A DNA stretch of 6,785 nt from Candidatus Poseidoniia archaeon (GTDB taxonomy: Archaea > Thermoplasmatota > Poseidoniia > MGIII > CG-Epi1). The position numbers and the translations under genes are program-made. Positions 1 to 6,646 of the stretch are shown here, piece after piece (positions within the stretch are counted from its first letter, which is position 1; every line of letters begins with the position of its first letter). Below the pieces are notes generated by a model. The model ran no database searches. It worked only from the letters and a program-made list of their open reading frames with translations, and was not told where the DNA came from. Location of the stretch: assembly GCA_029941645.1 (NCBI GenBank), contig JAPYSZ010000051.1:1-6785 (forward strand), in the 5' to 3' direction.

Positions 1-1711
1 TAGATTCAGGTTTATTTATTCGAGGTCGGTTCGTATTTTTATCTCTTCTAAAGGTTACTCCTACCCGTTCTAAGAAGATGTTCATACCCTTACGCATATT
101 GTATGGCCCCTCTGCATTTCCTTCCTTACTTGGAATTCCGCCAAAACATAGCAAACCATCTGCGATATAATCAATGAAGTAAACATCATGGTCAACAACT
201 AACGCAGATTTACCTCTCTGTTCCATTGATCTTCTTATTGTTTTAGCAGTAACCATTCTTTGATTAGCATCAAGATATGCTGAAGGTTCGTCTAATAGAT
301 AGAGATCCGCTTCTCTAAGTAGACATTCAGCTACAGCCACTCTTTGTAACTCCCCACCAGATAGTGTCTTTAGTTCTCTTTCCATCAAAGGTTCTAGATT
401 CAAAGGAGCATTCAATTCTGTGTGAAGTATATGTTCATCGAAACCTTTCACAGATTGTAGCAAATCACCCACAATCACGTCATCCTGAACTTCAATGTAT
501 TGCGGTTTGTAAGAAACAGTTATTTCACTTTCTATTTCACCTTCATCAGGTTCTAAAATTCCAGCTAGCATTTTGACAAAAGTTGTCTTACCAGTAGCAT
601 TACCGCCAACAACTCCTAAGACTTGTCCACTAAGAATCTCACCAGGTTTTGCTTTTAATTTAAAATCACCTAGTTTCTTTGAAAGTTTTGGCCATTTAAT
701 TAATCCTATTCCATCCCAACCCGTTCGCGGTGGATGCTTCAGGAATTTAATTGTATTATCTCTTATTCTTACGTTTGATTCTTGAATATATCCATCCAGA
801 TAGCTATTGATTGCATTTCTAACTGCTAATTTCTGAGAAACAATACCATATGCATTTGGACTTCCGTACATTACATATATATTGTTTGTTACATAATCTA
901 GAATAGCCAAATCGTGTTCAATTACGATAACACTCTTCTTTTCACCTAGTTCTGAAATCATTTTTGCCATCAGAATTCTTTGTTCAATATCAAGATATGA
1001 AGAAGGTTCATCAAAGAAATAGAGATCGGCATCCTTTAGCAAAGTTGCTGCAATTGCACCTTTTTGTAATTCACCACCAGATACTTTTGATAAATTCTTA
1101 TCTAAACTTGTAAGGTTTATTTTTTCAGCGAATTCATTTACTTTCTCAGGAGAGGTCACTTTCTCTAATAATTCTCTCAAAGTACCGTCAAACATTTTAG
1201 GTATTTTATCAACATACTGAGGTTTCAACGCAATTCGAATTTTCTCATCAGATAGTCCAATGAAATGTTTCTGTATATCGGTTCCAGCATAATAATCAAT
1301 TACATTATCCCAGTTTCCATCTTCTTCCCACTCACCTAGATTAGGAATTATTTCTCCTGCTAGAAGAGAAATTGCGGTAGTCTTTCCTGTTCCATTTGCA
1401 CCCAATATACCAATTACATTTCCTTCTTCTGGTGCAGGTAATCCAAATAATCTAAATTCATTCATTCCATATCTATGAATAGTTTCTTTTTCTTGTTCAT
1501 CAGGCAAGTTAACGATTGTCAACGCATCATGTGGGCATTTGTGTACGCATATACCACAACCTATACACAATGGTTCAGATACTATTGGTTTGTTATCTTT
1601 TCTCCAAGTTATTACTTCAATCCCGTTTCTAACAGGAGGACAGAAATTATAGCATTCATTCTGGCATTTCTTTGGTTGGCATCTGTCTTCATGGAGGACA
1701 GCGACTCGCAT
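1..1711 (-). CDS. ABCE1: ABCE1/Rli1 ribosome-recycling ATPase (3' end cut by window edge)
   Basis: This twin-ATPase iron-sulfur protein splits ribosomes after termination in archaea and eukaryotes. Reading the minus strand from the ATG at 1711 gives 570 codons with no stop, so the C-terminus lies beyond position 1; known family members are about 590-600 residues. Visible domains in order: a first [4Fe-4S] set at C11, C16, C20 and C24; a second at C49, C52, C55 and C59 followed by Pro; NBD1 with Walker A GANGTGKTT (104-112), signature SGGELQ (211-216), Walker B ending in DEP (234-236) and switch H266; a hinge containing YLDGYI; NBD2 with Walker A GGNATGKTT (369-377), signature SGGELQR (451-457), DEP (474-476) and switch H508. 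The paired ferredoxin and ABC domains are diagnostic, and no key residue is missing. It is transcribed divergently from the rusA-folD pair. The start is chosen because the first residues match the family N-terminus. Confidence 0.97.
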   Translation of the reverse strand, partial: MRVAVLHEDRCQPKKCQNECYNFCPPVRNGIEVITWRKDNKPIVSEPLCIGCGICVHKCPHDALTIVNLPDEQEKETIHRYGMNEFRLFGLPAPEEGNVIGILGANGTGKTTAISLLAGEIIPNLGEWEEDGNWDNVIDYYAGTDIQKHFIGLSDEKIRIALKPQYVDKIPKMFDGTLRELLEKVTSPEKVNEFAEKINLTSLDKNLSKVSGGELQKGAIAATLLKDADLYFFDEPSSYLDIEQRILMAKMISELGEKKSVIVIEHDLAILDYVTNNIYVMYGSPNAYGIVSQKLAVRNAINSYLDGYIQESNVRIRDNTIKFLKHPPRTGWDGIGLIKWPKLSKKLGDFKLKAKPGEILSGQVLGVVGGNATGKTTFVKMLAGILEPDEGEIESEITVSYKPQYIEVQDDVIVGDLLQSVKGFDEHILHTELNAPLNLEPLMERELKTLSGGELQRVAVAECLLREADLYLLDEPSAYLDANQRMVTAKTIRRSMEQRGKSALVVDHDVYFIDYIADGLLCFGGIPSKEGNAEGPYNMRKGMNIFLERVGVTFRRDKNTNRPRINKPES

Positions 1712-1732
1712 AATCTCCTGCTCTCACCCACC

Positions 1733-1740
1733 TAATTAAA
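1733..1740 (-). promoter_or_regulatory. Putative TATA box for ABCE1
   Basis: On the minus strand this reads TTTAATTA, inside a wider A+T patch (1733-1747). Its first base is 29 nt before the A of the ABCE1 ATG. Archaeal TATA boxes sit roughly 25 nt before the transcription start, so this spacing predicts a leaderless or nearly leaderless mRNA. The same octamer lies at the same distance before the aconitase start. A competing reading is a leadered mRNA using AGGAG at 1715-1719, only 3 nt before the ATG. Confidence 0.5.
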
Positions 1741-1754
1741 ATAATATGTTGGCC

Positions 1755-1766
1755 AAATACATTTTT
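1755..1766 (+). promoter_or_regulatory. Putative TATA box for the rusA-folD unit
   Basis: The A+T stretch AAATACATTTTT is centred about 27 nt before the GTG at 1788, the spacing expected for a leaderless archaeal transcript. The ATG at 1746 has C-rich sequence at the equivalent upstream place (around 1720). The neighbouring patch at 1733-1747 could also serve this direction, giving a leader of about 20 nt. Confidence 0.35.
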
Positions 1767-1787
1767 GTCCCCCCCTTATCGGCAATT

Positions 1788-2222
1788 GTGAGAATAAAGT
1801 TCATTTTACCAGGAAAGCCTGTTGCCCAAGGAAGGCCTAGGTTTTACAGAAAAGGTAATTTTGTTGTTGCTACAGATCCAAAACCAAGTAAAGTTTACAA
1901 GGCAGATATTGCATATATTGCCCAAAAAGCTAGAGATAAGGCTGGAATTGAAGGGTTGTTTGAAGGCCCCCTAGGGATAGAAATATTTGCATATTTTCCA
2001 TGTCCTAAAAGTAAGTGGCGAGTCAAAGAACCGAGGCCTGAAGAGCACCATTCGAAAAGACCAGATGCAGATAACATAGCGAAATCTATCAAGGATGGAC
2101 TTAGTGGTGTCTTATATCACGATGATGGTCAGATATCAGAGTTAGTTGTTCGAAAGAGAATAGCTGCACAAGGAGATGGTCCCCGTATCGAAGTTGAACT
2201 GTACAAGTTAGAGGATTTATAG
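1788..2222 (+). CDS. rusA: RusA-family Holliday-junction endonuclease
   Basis: RusA-type nucleases are small, Mg-dependent dimers that resolve Holliday junctions; they are best known from phages and prophages. The family hallmark is present: DADNIAK followed about 12 residues later by HDDGQI, supplying the acidic cluster equivalent to E. coli RusA D70, D72 and D91 and the lysine equivalent to K76 (here D93, D95, D113 and K99 from the GTG). The N-terminal PGKPVAQGRPRF block is also typical. I chose the GTG at 1788 (144 aa) because RusA proteins usually begin directly at the first strand (RIKFILPGKP) and a TATA-like stretch lies about 27 nt upstream. An in-frame ATG at 1746 would add 14 residues that match nothing I recognise. 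The stop overlaps the folD start by one base (TAGTG), implying co-transcription. The family call is firm; the cellular role is not, since archaea normally use the unrelated Hjc. Confidence 0.88.
   Translation: MRIKFILPGKPVAQGRPRFYRKGNFVVATDPKPSKVYKADIAYIAQKARDKAGIEGLFEGPLGIEIFAYFPCPKSKWRVKEPRPEEHHSKRPDADNIAKSIKDGLSGVLYHDDGQISELVVRKRIAAQGDGPRIEVELYKLEDL
2211..2214 (+). promoter_or_regulatory. Shine-Dalgarno site for folD
   Basis: GAGG lies 7 nt before the GTG start at 2222, inside the last codons of rusA. It matches the core of the usual archaeal Shine-Dalgarno sequence. No TATA-like box is seen about 29 nt before this start, so folD is probably translated from the rusA mRNA using this site. 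Confidence 0.5.
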
Positions 2223-3049
2223 TGAGTGCAAAATTAATAGATGGTAAGAAAATTGCTGAAGAGATAGAATCCGAATTGAAGGTTAAGATATCAAAAATGG
2301 ATAATGTTCCTAAACTTTCTGTAGTCCAAGTTGGCGATGATCCGGCCTCAACATCTTACATAAGAGCAAAATCAAATGCAGCTAATAGAGTAGGGATAGA
2401 TTTGACACATCATCATCTTTCAGCAGACATATCTAAATCCGAATTAGAAAAATTAGTTATTAAATTGAATAAAACAGAAGATGGAATAATCATCCAGCTT
2501 CCATTGCCTGATGGTTTAGAAAGCGCATTAGATTTGATTCAACCCGAAAATGATGTTGATGGATTTCATTCAGTTAATTTAGGCAATATAGTCCAAGAAA
2601 GATCTGGAATGAAGCCCTGTACTCCTGCAGGTATTGTGGAGTTGCTTTACAGATCGGGCAATGATCCCAAAGGTAAAAATGTGGTAATAGTAGGCCGTAG
2701 TAAAATAGTTGGCAAACCACTTTCACTACTTTTATCTCAGAAAGGAATAGATGCTACTGTTACAGTTTGCCACAGCCGAACTCCTGATATTGGGGAATTT
2801 TGTAGAAAAGCTGATATTTTAGTTGTTGCAGTAGGCTATCCTGATACAGTTACGGGTGCTATGGTAAAACCAGGTGCTGTTGTAATTGACGTAGGTGTTA
2901 ATCGAACTGAAAATGGATTGATTGGAGATACTGCATCAGATGTTAATGAAGTAGCAGGACAATTAACGCCAGTGCCTGGCGGTGTAGGCCCTATGACGGT
3001 TGCAATGTTAATGTCAAACGTTGTTGATGCAGCTCTGAAAACAGATTAA
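2222..3049 (+). CDS. folD: FolD: methylenetetrahydrofolate dehydrogenase/cyclohydrolase
   Basis: This bifunctional cytosolic enzyme interconverts 5,10-methylene-, 5,10-methenyl- and 10-formyl-tetrahydrofolate with NAD(P). The 275-aa product is slightly short for the family (about 280-300) but complete. Visible landmarks: VGDDPAST (37-44); Y46 and K50 of the YxxxK catalytic motif; QLPLP (92-96); DVDGFH (111-116); the cofactor-binding GRSKIVGKP (158-166); and the C-terminal signature PVPGGVGPMT (250-259). No active-site residue appears lost. Translation starts at a GTG overlapping the rusA stop by one base, with GAGG 7 nt upstream. Its presence implies folate-based one-carbon metabolism rather than reliance on tetrahydromethanopterin alone, and it could supply formyl groups for purine synthesis; purM lies about 3.6 kb away on the other strand. 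Confidence 0.97.
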   Translation: MSAKLIDGKKIAEEIESELKVKISKMDNVPKLSVVQVGDDPASTSYIRAKSNAANRVGIDLTHHHLSADISKSELEKLVIKLNKTEDGIIIQLPLPDGLESALDLIQPENDVDGFHSVNLGNIVQERSGMKPCTPAGIVELLYRSGNDPKGKNVVIVGRSKIVGKPLSLLLSQKGIDATVTVCHSRTPDIGEFCRKADILVVAVGYPDTVTGAMVKPGAVVIDVGVNRTENGLIGDTASDVNEVAGQLTPVPGGVGPMTVAMLMSNVVDAALKTD

Positions 3050-3052
3050 TAA
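3046..3052 (+). promoter_or_regulatory. Putative TATA box for the flavoprotein gene
   Basis: TTAATAA begins exactly 29 nt before the ATG at 3075 and contains the folD stop codon (3047-3049). The spacing equals that of the boxes before ABCE1 and aconitase, and no Shine-Dalgarno sequence is obvious before 3075, which favours a leaderless transcript starting near the ATG. Confidence 0.42.
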
Positions 3053-3074
3053 CGCCTATTCTAATCGGAATTCG

Positions 3075-4172
3075 ATGTCTCTCCGAGAAACTAGAAAAAT
3101 TATAGGAGGAGGATTATCAGGATTAGCAGCAGCCATTAATTTTGCAAAGAATGATGAAAAGGTAGAGATTCATGAAGCTAGAGATGATATTGGCATGCAA
3201 TTTCATCCCAATTATCAAGTTCTCTTGAAGGAAAGTCCTTCAACACCTTCTTCTGAATCTGATGCAAAATCATATCTTAATAGATGGGGATTAGCTCCTA
3301 AGTTTACTTTTAAGAATGCAAAGAAATTTGTGTGTTGCACTCAAAAAAGAGATTTTACAATCTCTCTCAAGGAACCTTTACCTCTGATACTTCGAGGAGG
3401 TGAAAATTCTTTGGAGAGGGGTTTGGCCGATGAAGCTAAAGATTTAGGAGTCGAATTTAATTTCAAATCTCGCCCTAAACCAAGTCCAGGTGATATAATG
3501 TCTTCAGGTTCATATCGAACAGATATGGCTGCATTTGGAGCCTATTACGAGAATTCAGATTTTCCTAGAGATCAATTTTTGTATATGCATGATGAAAAAT
3601 ATTCACCTCGTGGTTGGTATCTTTACATAATTCCGATGGATAAAGATACGATAAAAGTTATGAATTGTTGTTCGAAACCTTATGCTAAACAAGTAAAGAA
3701 ATTGATGTATAAAGCAGTGGAAGAAAGACCAGTTTTGAAGAATATTATAGACGGGGCTAAGCCAACTGGGACAGTAGGTGGTCAAGGTGGCGTTCATTTC
3801 CCTAAAACGGCGATAAAAGAGGGAGTATACTATACAGGTGAAGCTGCAGGATTTCAAGATCCTTGGAGAGGTTTTGGAATGAATTATGCTGTAGAATCGG
3901 GAGTACTGGCTCAGCGAGCAATATCCAATAATCAAGATTATGACAAAATGTGGAAAAAACAATTCCGTGAAAGAAAGAAAGCTGATATTGCCCGAAGAGG
4001 AATTTTCGCCTTATTAGGAAATAAAGCATTTGAATATGGTATGCGAAAAGTTAAGGAAGGCGATGAAGTTGATTGGGAGGAAATCAATCCCAGTGGTTGG
4101 AAGAAATCATTGATTTACAACACGTTTTATTCAATGGAAATGGCCAAAAAGACAGTTTGGGATTCTTGGTAA
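3075..4172 (+). CDS. FAD-dependent oxidoreductase, geranylgeranyl reductase/FixC-like
   Basis: The 365-aa product starts almost immediately with a Rossmann FAD-binding motif, GGGLSG (11-16), with acidic E34 closing the second strand (EIHEAR). The second FAD-contact block, GEAAGF-x-DP (255-263) followed by G-x-G and a helix ending ESG (274-276), is typical of geranylgeranyl-reductase and FixC-type flavoproteins, although the usual Asp of GDAAGF is Glu here. A middle segment GWYLYIIP (180-187) sits where GGR enzymes carry a YxWxFP-like substrate motif and matches it only loosely. Archaeal GGRs saturate the isoprenoid chains of membrane lipids and are usually about 390-410 residues, so this is shorter and divergent; another substrate is possible. 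It lies 25 nt after folD behind a TATA-like box and overlaps the next gene by one base. The flavoprotein call is firm; lipid saturation is a family-based guess. Confidence 0.8.
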   Translation: MSLRETRKIIGGGLSGLAAAINFAKNDEKVEIHEARDDIGMQFHPNYQVLLKESPSTPSSESDAKSYLNRWGLAPKFTFKNAKKFVCCTQKRDFTISLKEPLPLILRGGENSLERGLADEAKDLGVEFNFKSRPKPSPGDIMSSGSYRTDMAAFGAYYENSDFPRDQFLYMHDEKYSPRGWYLYIIPMDKDTIKVMNCCSKPYAKQVKKLMYKAVEERPVLKNIIDGAKPTGTVGGQGGVHFPKTAIKEGVYYTGEAAGFQDPWRGFGMNYAVESGVLAQRAISNNQDYDKMWKKQFRERKKADIARRGIFALLGNKAFEYGMRKVKEGDEVDWEEINPSGWKKSLIYNTFYSMEMAKKTVWDSW

Positions 4173-4375
4173 TGGACTTTAGCGAATTATTATCTTATCT
4201 TTTAGCAACAGTTTGCGTTTTTGCGGGTGTGATAATAATGTGGGGAAGTGAGGATTATATCGTTCCAGCATCCGGTCGTTCTTTACGCATCCCTTGTTCA
4301 TTTCTATTTTGGGTTTTAGCAGTTATTTTCTGGGCTATGGCTGTAGTTATAGAAGATGATGATGAGACTCTTTAA
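4172..4375 (+). CDS. Small two-helix membrane protein of unknown function
   Basis: I do not recognise this 67-aa protein. It has two hydrophobic stretches suited to membrane spanning, roughly residues 7-24 and 42-60, joined by a short polar loop (GSEDYIVPASGRSLR) and followed by an acidic tail (EDDDE). The ATG overlaps the TAA of the upstream flavoprotein gene (TAATG), pointing to coupled translation and a shared transcript. The reading frame stays open upstream to an ATG at 4073, but that would run about 100 bases into the flavoprotein gene and add a polar segment, so I prefer 4172. The coupling suggests a membrane partner or anchor for the flavoprotein, but this rests on gene order alone. 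Its hydrophobic pattern makes a chance open frame unlikely. Confidence 0.72.
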   Translation: MDFSELLSYLLATVCVFAGVIIMWGSEDYIVPASGRSLRIPCSFLFWVLAVIFWAMAVVIEDDDETL

Positions 4376-4378
4376 TTA
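4371..4378 (+). promoter_or_regulatory. Putative TATA box for aconitase
   Basis: TTTAATTA starts 29 nt before the ATG at 4400 and contains the stop codon of the small membrane protein (4373-4375). It is the same octamer at the same distance as the proposed ABCE1 box. AGGT at 4390-4393, 6 nt before the ATG, is a weak alternative Shine-Dalgarno site if transcription reads through from upstream. Confidence 0.45.
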
Positions 4379-4399
4379 CACCACATAATAGGTAACACA

Positions 4400-6646
4400 A
4401 TGTTCGATTTGGACCAAGTAGAAGCGCTGTATCAAACGATGTCCAAGAAACATGAAAAGGCTAGAAAATTATTGGGAAGGCCTCTGACTTTATCTGAGAA
4501 AATATTGTTTGGTCATTTGTTAAATATTGAGGATGAACCGAAGCGCGGCAAATCCTACGTTGAACTTCAGCCAGATAGAGTAGCAATGCAGGATGCAACG
4601 GCTCAGATGGCCTTGCTGCAATTTGCATTAACTGGCCGTTCCAAAGTGGCAGTTCCTTCTACAGTTCATTGTGATCATCTTATACAAGCTAGAGTTGGAA
4701 GAGATAGTGACCTAGCTGATGCAAATCAGGAAAGTTCTGAGGTATTTTCATTTTTAAAATTAGCTTCAGCTAAATATGGAGCCGGATTCTGGGAACCTGG
4801 TGCAGGGATAATTCATCAAGTTGTTCTTGAGAATTATGCATTTCCAGGCGGATTAATGATTGGTACGGATTCTCATACTCCTAATGCAGGAGGTTTGGGT
4901 ATGGTAGCAATAGGTGTTGGTGGCGCAGATGCTATGGAAGTTATGGCTGGTTTGCCCTTTACTATACGCTGGCCAGGAGTAATTGGCGTTCATCTTACTG
5001 GAAAATTATCGGGTTGGACTTCACCTAAAGATGTAATTCTCAAGGTTTGTGAAGAGTTAACGGTCAAAGGAGGAACAAGTCATATTGTTGAATATTTTGG
5101 ACCAGGCGCATCTTCAATTTCTTGTACTGGTAAAGGTACAATTTGTAACATGGGAGCTGAAGTTGGTGCTACAACTTCCTTATTCCCTTTTGATGCTAGT
5201 ATGTCACGTTACTTGGATGCTACAGGGCGTTCTGGGGTTTCAGAATTAGCTAATAAAAATTCATCATTGTTAGTATCCGATTCTGAGGTTTTGACTAATC
5301 CAGAGAAATTCTATGACCGAATAATTGAGATTAATCTTTCAGAATTAGAGCCAATGATTGTTGGTCCTCATACTCCTGATCTTGCCCGTTCGGTCTCAGA
5401 TTTAGGCCAAGAAGCTAAAGACAAAGGTTGGCCGACTGATATCAAAGCGGCACTGATTGGGTCATGCACAAATTCTTCTTACGAAGATATGGAAAGGGCC
5501 GCGTCTGTGGCTAGACAGGCAAAAGCCGCAGGAATAAAATCTAAAGTTCAGTTTATGGTTACACCAGGTTCAGATACTATTGATCAGACAATTCGTAGAG
5601 ATGGCCAGATGCAACTTCTGGAGGATATAGGAGGTACAGTTTTGGCAAATGCTTGTGGACCTTGTATTGGTCAATGGAAACGTGAAGATGTGACTAAAGG
5701 AGAAGTAAATTCCATTGTATCTTCTTACAATCGTAATTTTAGTGGGAGGAATGATGGCAACCATCAAACATTGTCGTTTTTGACAAGCCCAGAGGTTGTA
5801 ACTGCCATGGCACTTGCAGGTACTCTGGATTTCAATCCCCAGAAGGACAAGTTGACGGCAGCAGATGGAACTGAGTTTTCTCTCAAACCGCCTACGGGTT
5901 CAGAATTACCTTCTAAAGGATTTGAATCTAGTTTGGTAGGGTTCGTTCCACCATCTGAATCTTCGGTCGATTTGGAAGTATCGACATCAAGCAGAAGGTT
6001 ACAACTTTTAGAACCTTTCAAAGCAATTACTAAAGATGAATTGACTAACCTTCCACTTCTTGTTAAAGTCAAAGGTAAATGTACTACAGATCATATTTCT
6101 CCAGCAGGCATTTGGTTACAATTTAGAGGACATTTAGACAATATTTCTGACAATTGTTACATTGGAGCACACAATTCATTTACAGAAGAACAAGGCACTG
6201 CAATCAATCAACTTGATGGAAGTAAAGGTAAATTACCTAAGGTTGCTCGTAATTATCATGAAAATGGGCAAGGTTGGGCTGTAGTTGCAGACGTTAATTA
6301 TGGAGAGGGAAGTAGTAGGGAACATGCAGCGATGTCTCCAAGATTTTTAGGTTGTAAGGTTGTAATTGCACGAAGTATGGCACGTATTGCCGAGACTAAT
6401 CTGAAGAAGCAGGGAGTATTACCTCTTACTTTTGATGATGAATCTTCTTGGGACTTATTGAGAGTAGATGATAGAATGACAATCAAGGGAACTGATGAAC
6501 TAGGTCCTAATTCTGAAGTTACTGTGGAAGCAAAACACAGTGATGGAACTATGGACGCCTTTGTTTGTAACCATAGTATGGATGAATTACAGGTAGAATG
6601 GTTCAAGGCAGGTTCAGCTCTAAATTATCTTAGGTCTCAGAATTAA
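4400..6646 (+). CDS. acn: Aconitate hydratase, mitochondrial type
   Basis: Aconitase isomerises citrate and isocitrate in the citric-acid cycle through a [4Fe-4S] cluster. The 748-aa length is close to mature mitochondrial aconitase (about 754), not the longer bacterial AcnA/IRP1 type (about 890). Cluster ligands are C356 (GSCTNSS) and C419 and C422 (ACGPCIGQW), each two less than the mitochondrial numbering as I recall it. Other active-site blocks: D92-H93 (STVHCDH), DSHTPN (157-162), RNFSGRND, CTTDHISPAG with FRGHLDN, and the catalytic serine segment GEGSSREH, with S638 and R640 equivalent to mitochondrial S642 and R644. The four-domain order is intact, with the swivel domain at the C-terminus. 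It begins 24 nt after the membrane-protein gene with a TATA-like box at 29 nt. Its 3' end converges with purM, the stops overlapping. The close likeness to mitochondrial and some bacterial enzymes raises the possibility of ancient gene transfer. Confidence 0.97.
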   Translation: MFDLDQVEALYQTMSKKHEKARKLLGRPLTLSEKILFGHLLNIEDEPKRGKSYVELQPDRVAMQDATAQMALLQFALTGRSKVAVPSTVHCDHLIQARVGRDSDLADANQESSEVFSFLKLASAKYGAGFWEPGAGIIHQVVLENYAFPGGLMIGTDSHTPNAGGLGMVAIGVGGADAMEVMAGLPFTIRWPGVIGVHLTGKLSGWTSPKDVILKVCEELTVKGGTSHIVEYFGPGASSISCTGKGTICNMGAEVGATTSLFPFDASMSRYLDATGRSGVSELANKNSSLLVSDSEVLTNPEKFYDRIIEINLSELEPMIVGPHTPDLARSVSDLGQEAKDKGWPTDIKAALIGSCTNSSYEDMERAASVARQAKAAGIKSKVQFMVTPGSDTIDQTIRRDGQMQLLEDIGGTVLANACGPCIGQWKREDVTKGEVNSIVSSYNRNFSGRNDGNHQTLSFLTSPEVVTAMALAGTLDFNPQKDKLTAADGTEFSLKPPTGSELPSKGFESSLVGFVPPSESSVDLEVSTSSRRLQLLEPFKAITKDELTNLPLLVKVKGKCTTDHISPAGIWLQFRGHLDNISDNCYIGAHNSFTEEQGTAINQLDGSKGKLPKVARNYHENGQGWAVVADVNYGEGSSREHAAMSPRFLGCKVVIARSMARIAETNLKKQGVLPLTFDDESSWDLLRVDDRMTIKGTDELGPNSEVTVEAKHSDGTMDAFVCNHSMDELQVEWFKAGSALNYLRSQN

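Noticed and set aside
695..702. TTTAATTA octamer on the plus strand inside ABCE1
   Set aside because: No start codon with a supported gene lies at the right distance; treated as a chance match and as a caution about the promoter finding.
364..785. Plus-strand open frames of 70 aa each at 364-576 and 573-785
   Set aside because: They lie opposite the conserved NBD2 region of ABCE1 and show no recognisable motif; they are shadows of that gene.
1715..1719. AGGAG just before the ABCE1 ATG as a Shine-Dalgarno site
   Set aside because: Only 3 nt separate it from the ATG, and the TATA-like box spacing predicts an mRNA starting near the ATG; kept only as an alternative in the promoter entry.
1475..1735. 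Plus-strand 86-aa open frame with hydrophobic stretches
   Set aside because: It lies opposite the cysteine-rich ferredoxin domain of ABCE1, and its aromatic-rich content is the complement of that sequence.
3825..3836. Palindromic GTATACTATAC-like stretch
   Set aside because: It lies inside coding sequence for the conserved YYTGEAAGF block and is explained by Tyr-Tyr codons.
3603..4029. Minus-strand open frames inside the flavoprotein gene
   Set aside because: They fall within a well-supported plus-strand gene and have no motifs, no promoter-like spacing and no conserved domain.
5764..6606. Minus-strand open frames of about 102 aa inside aconitase
   Set aside because: They are antisense to highly conserved aconitase domains; Ser- and Leu-rich composition is expected from the complement.
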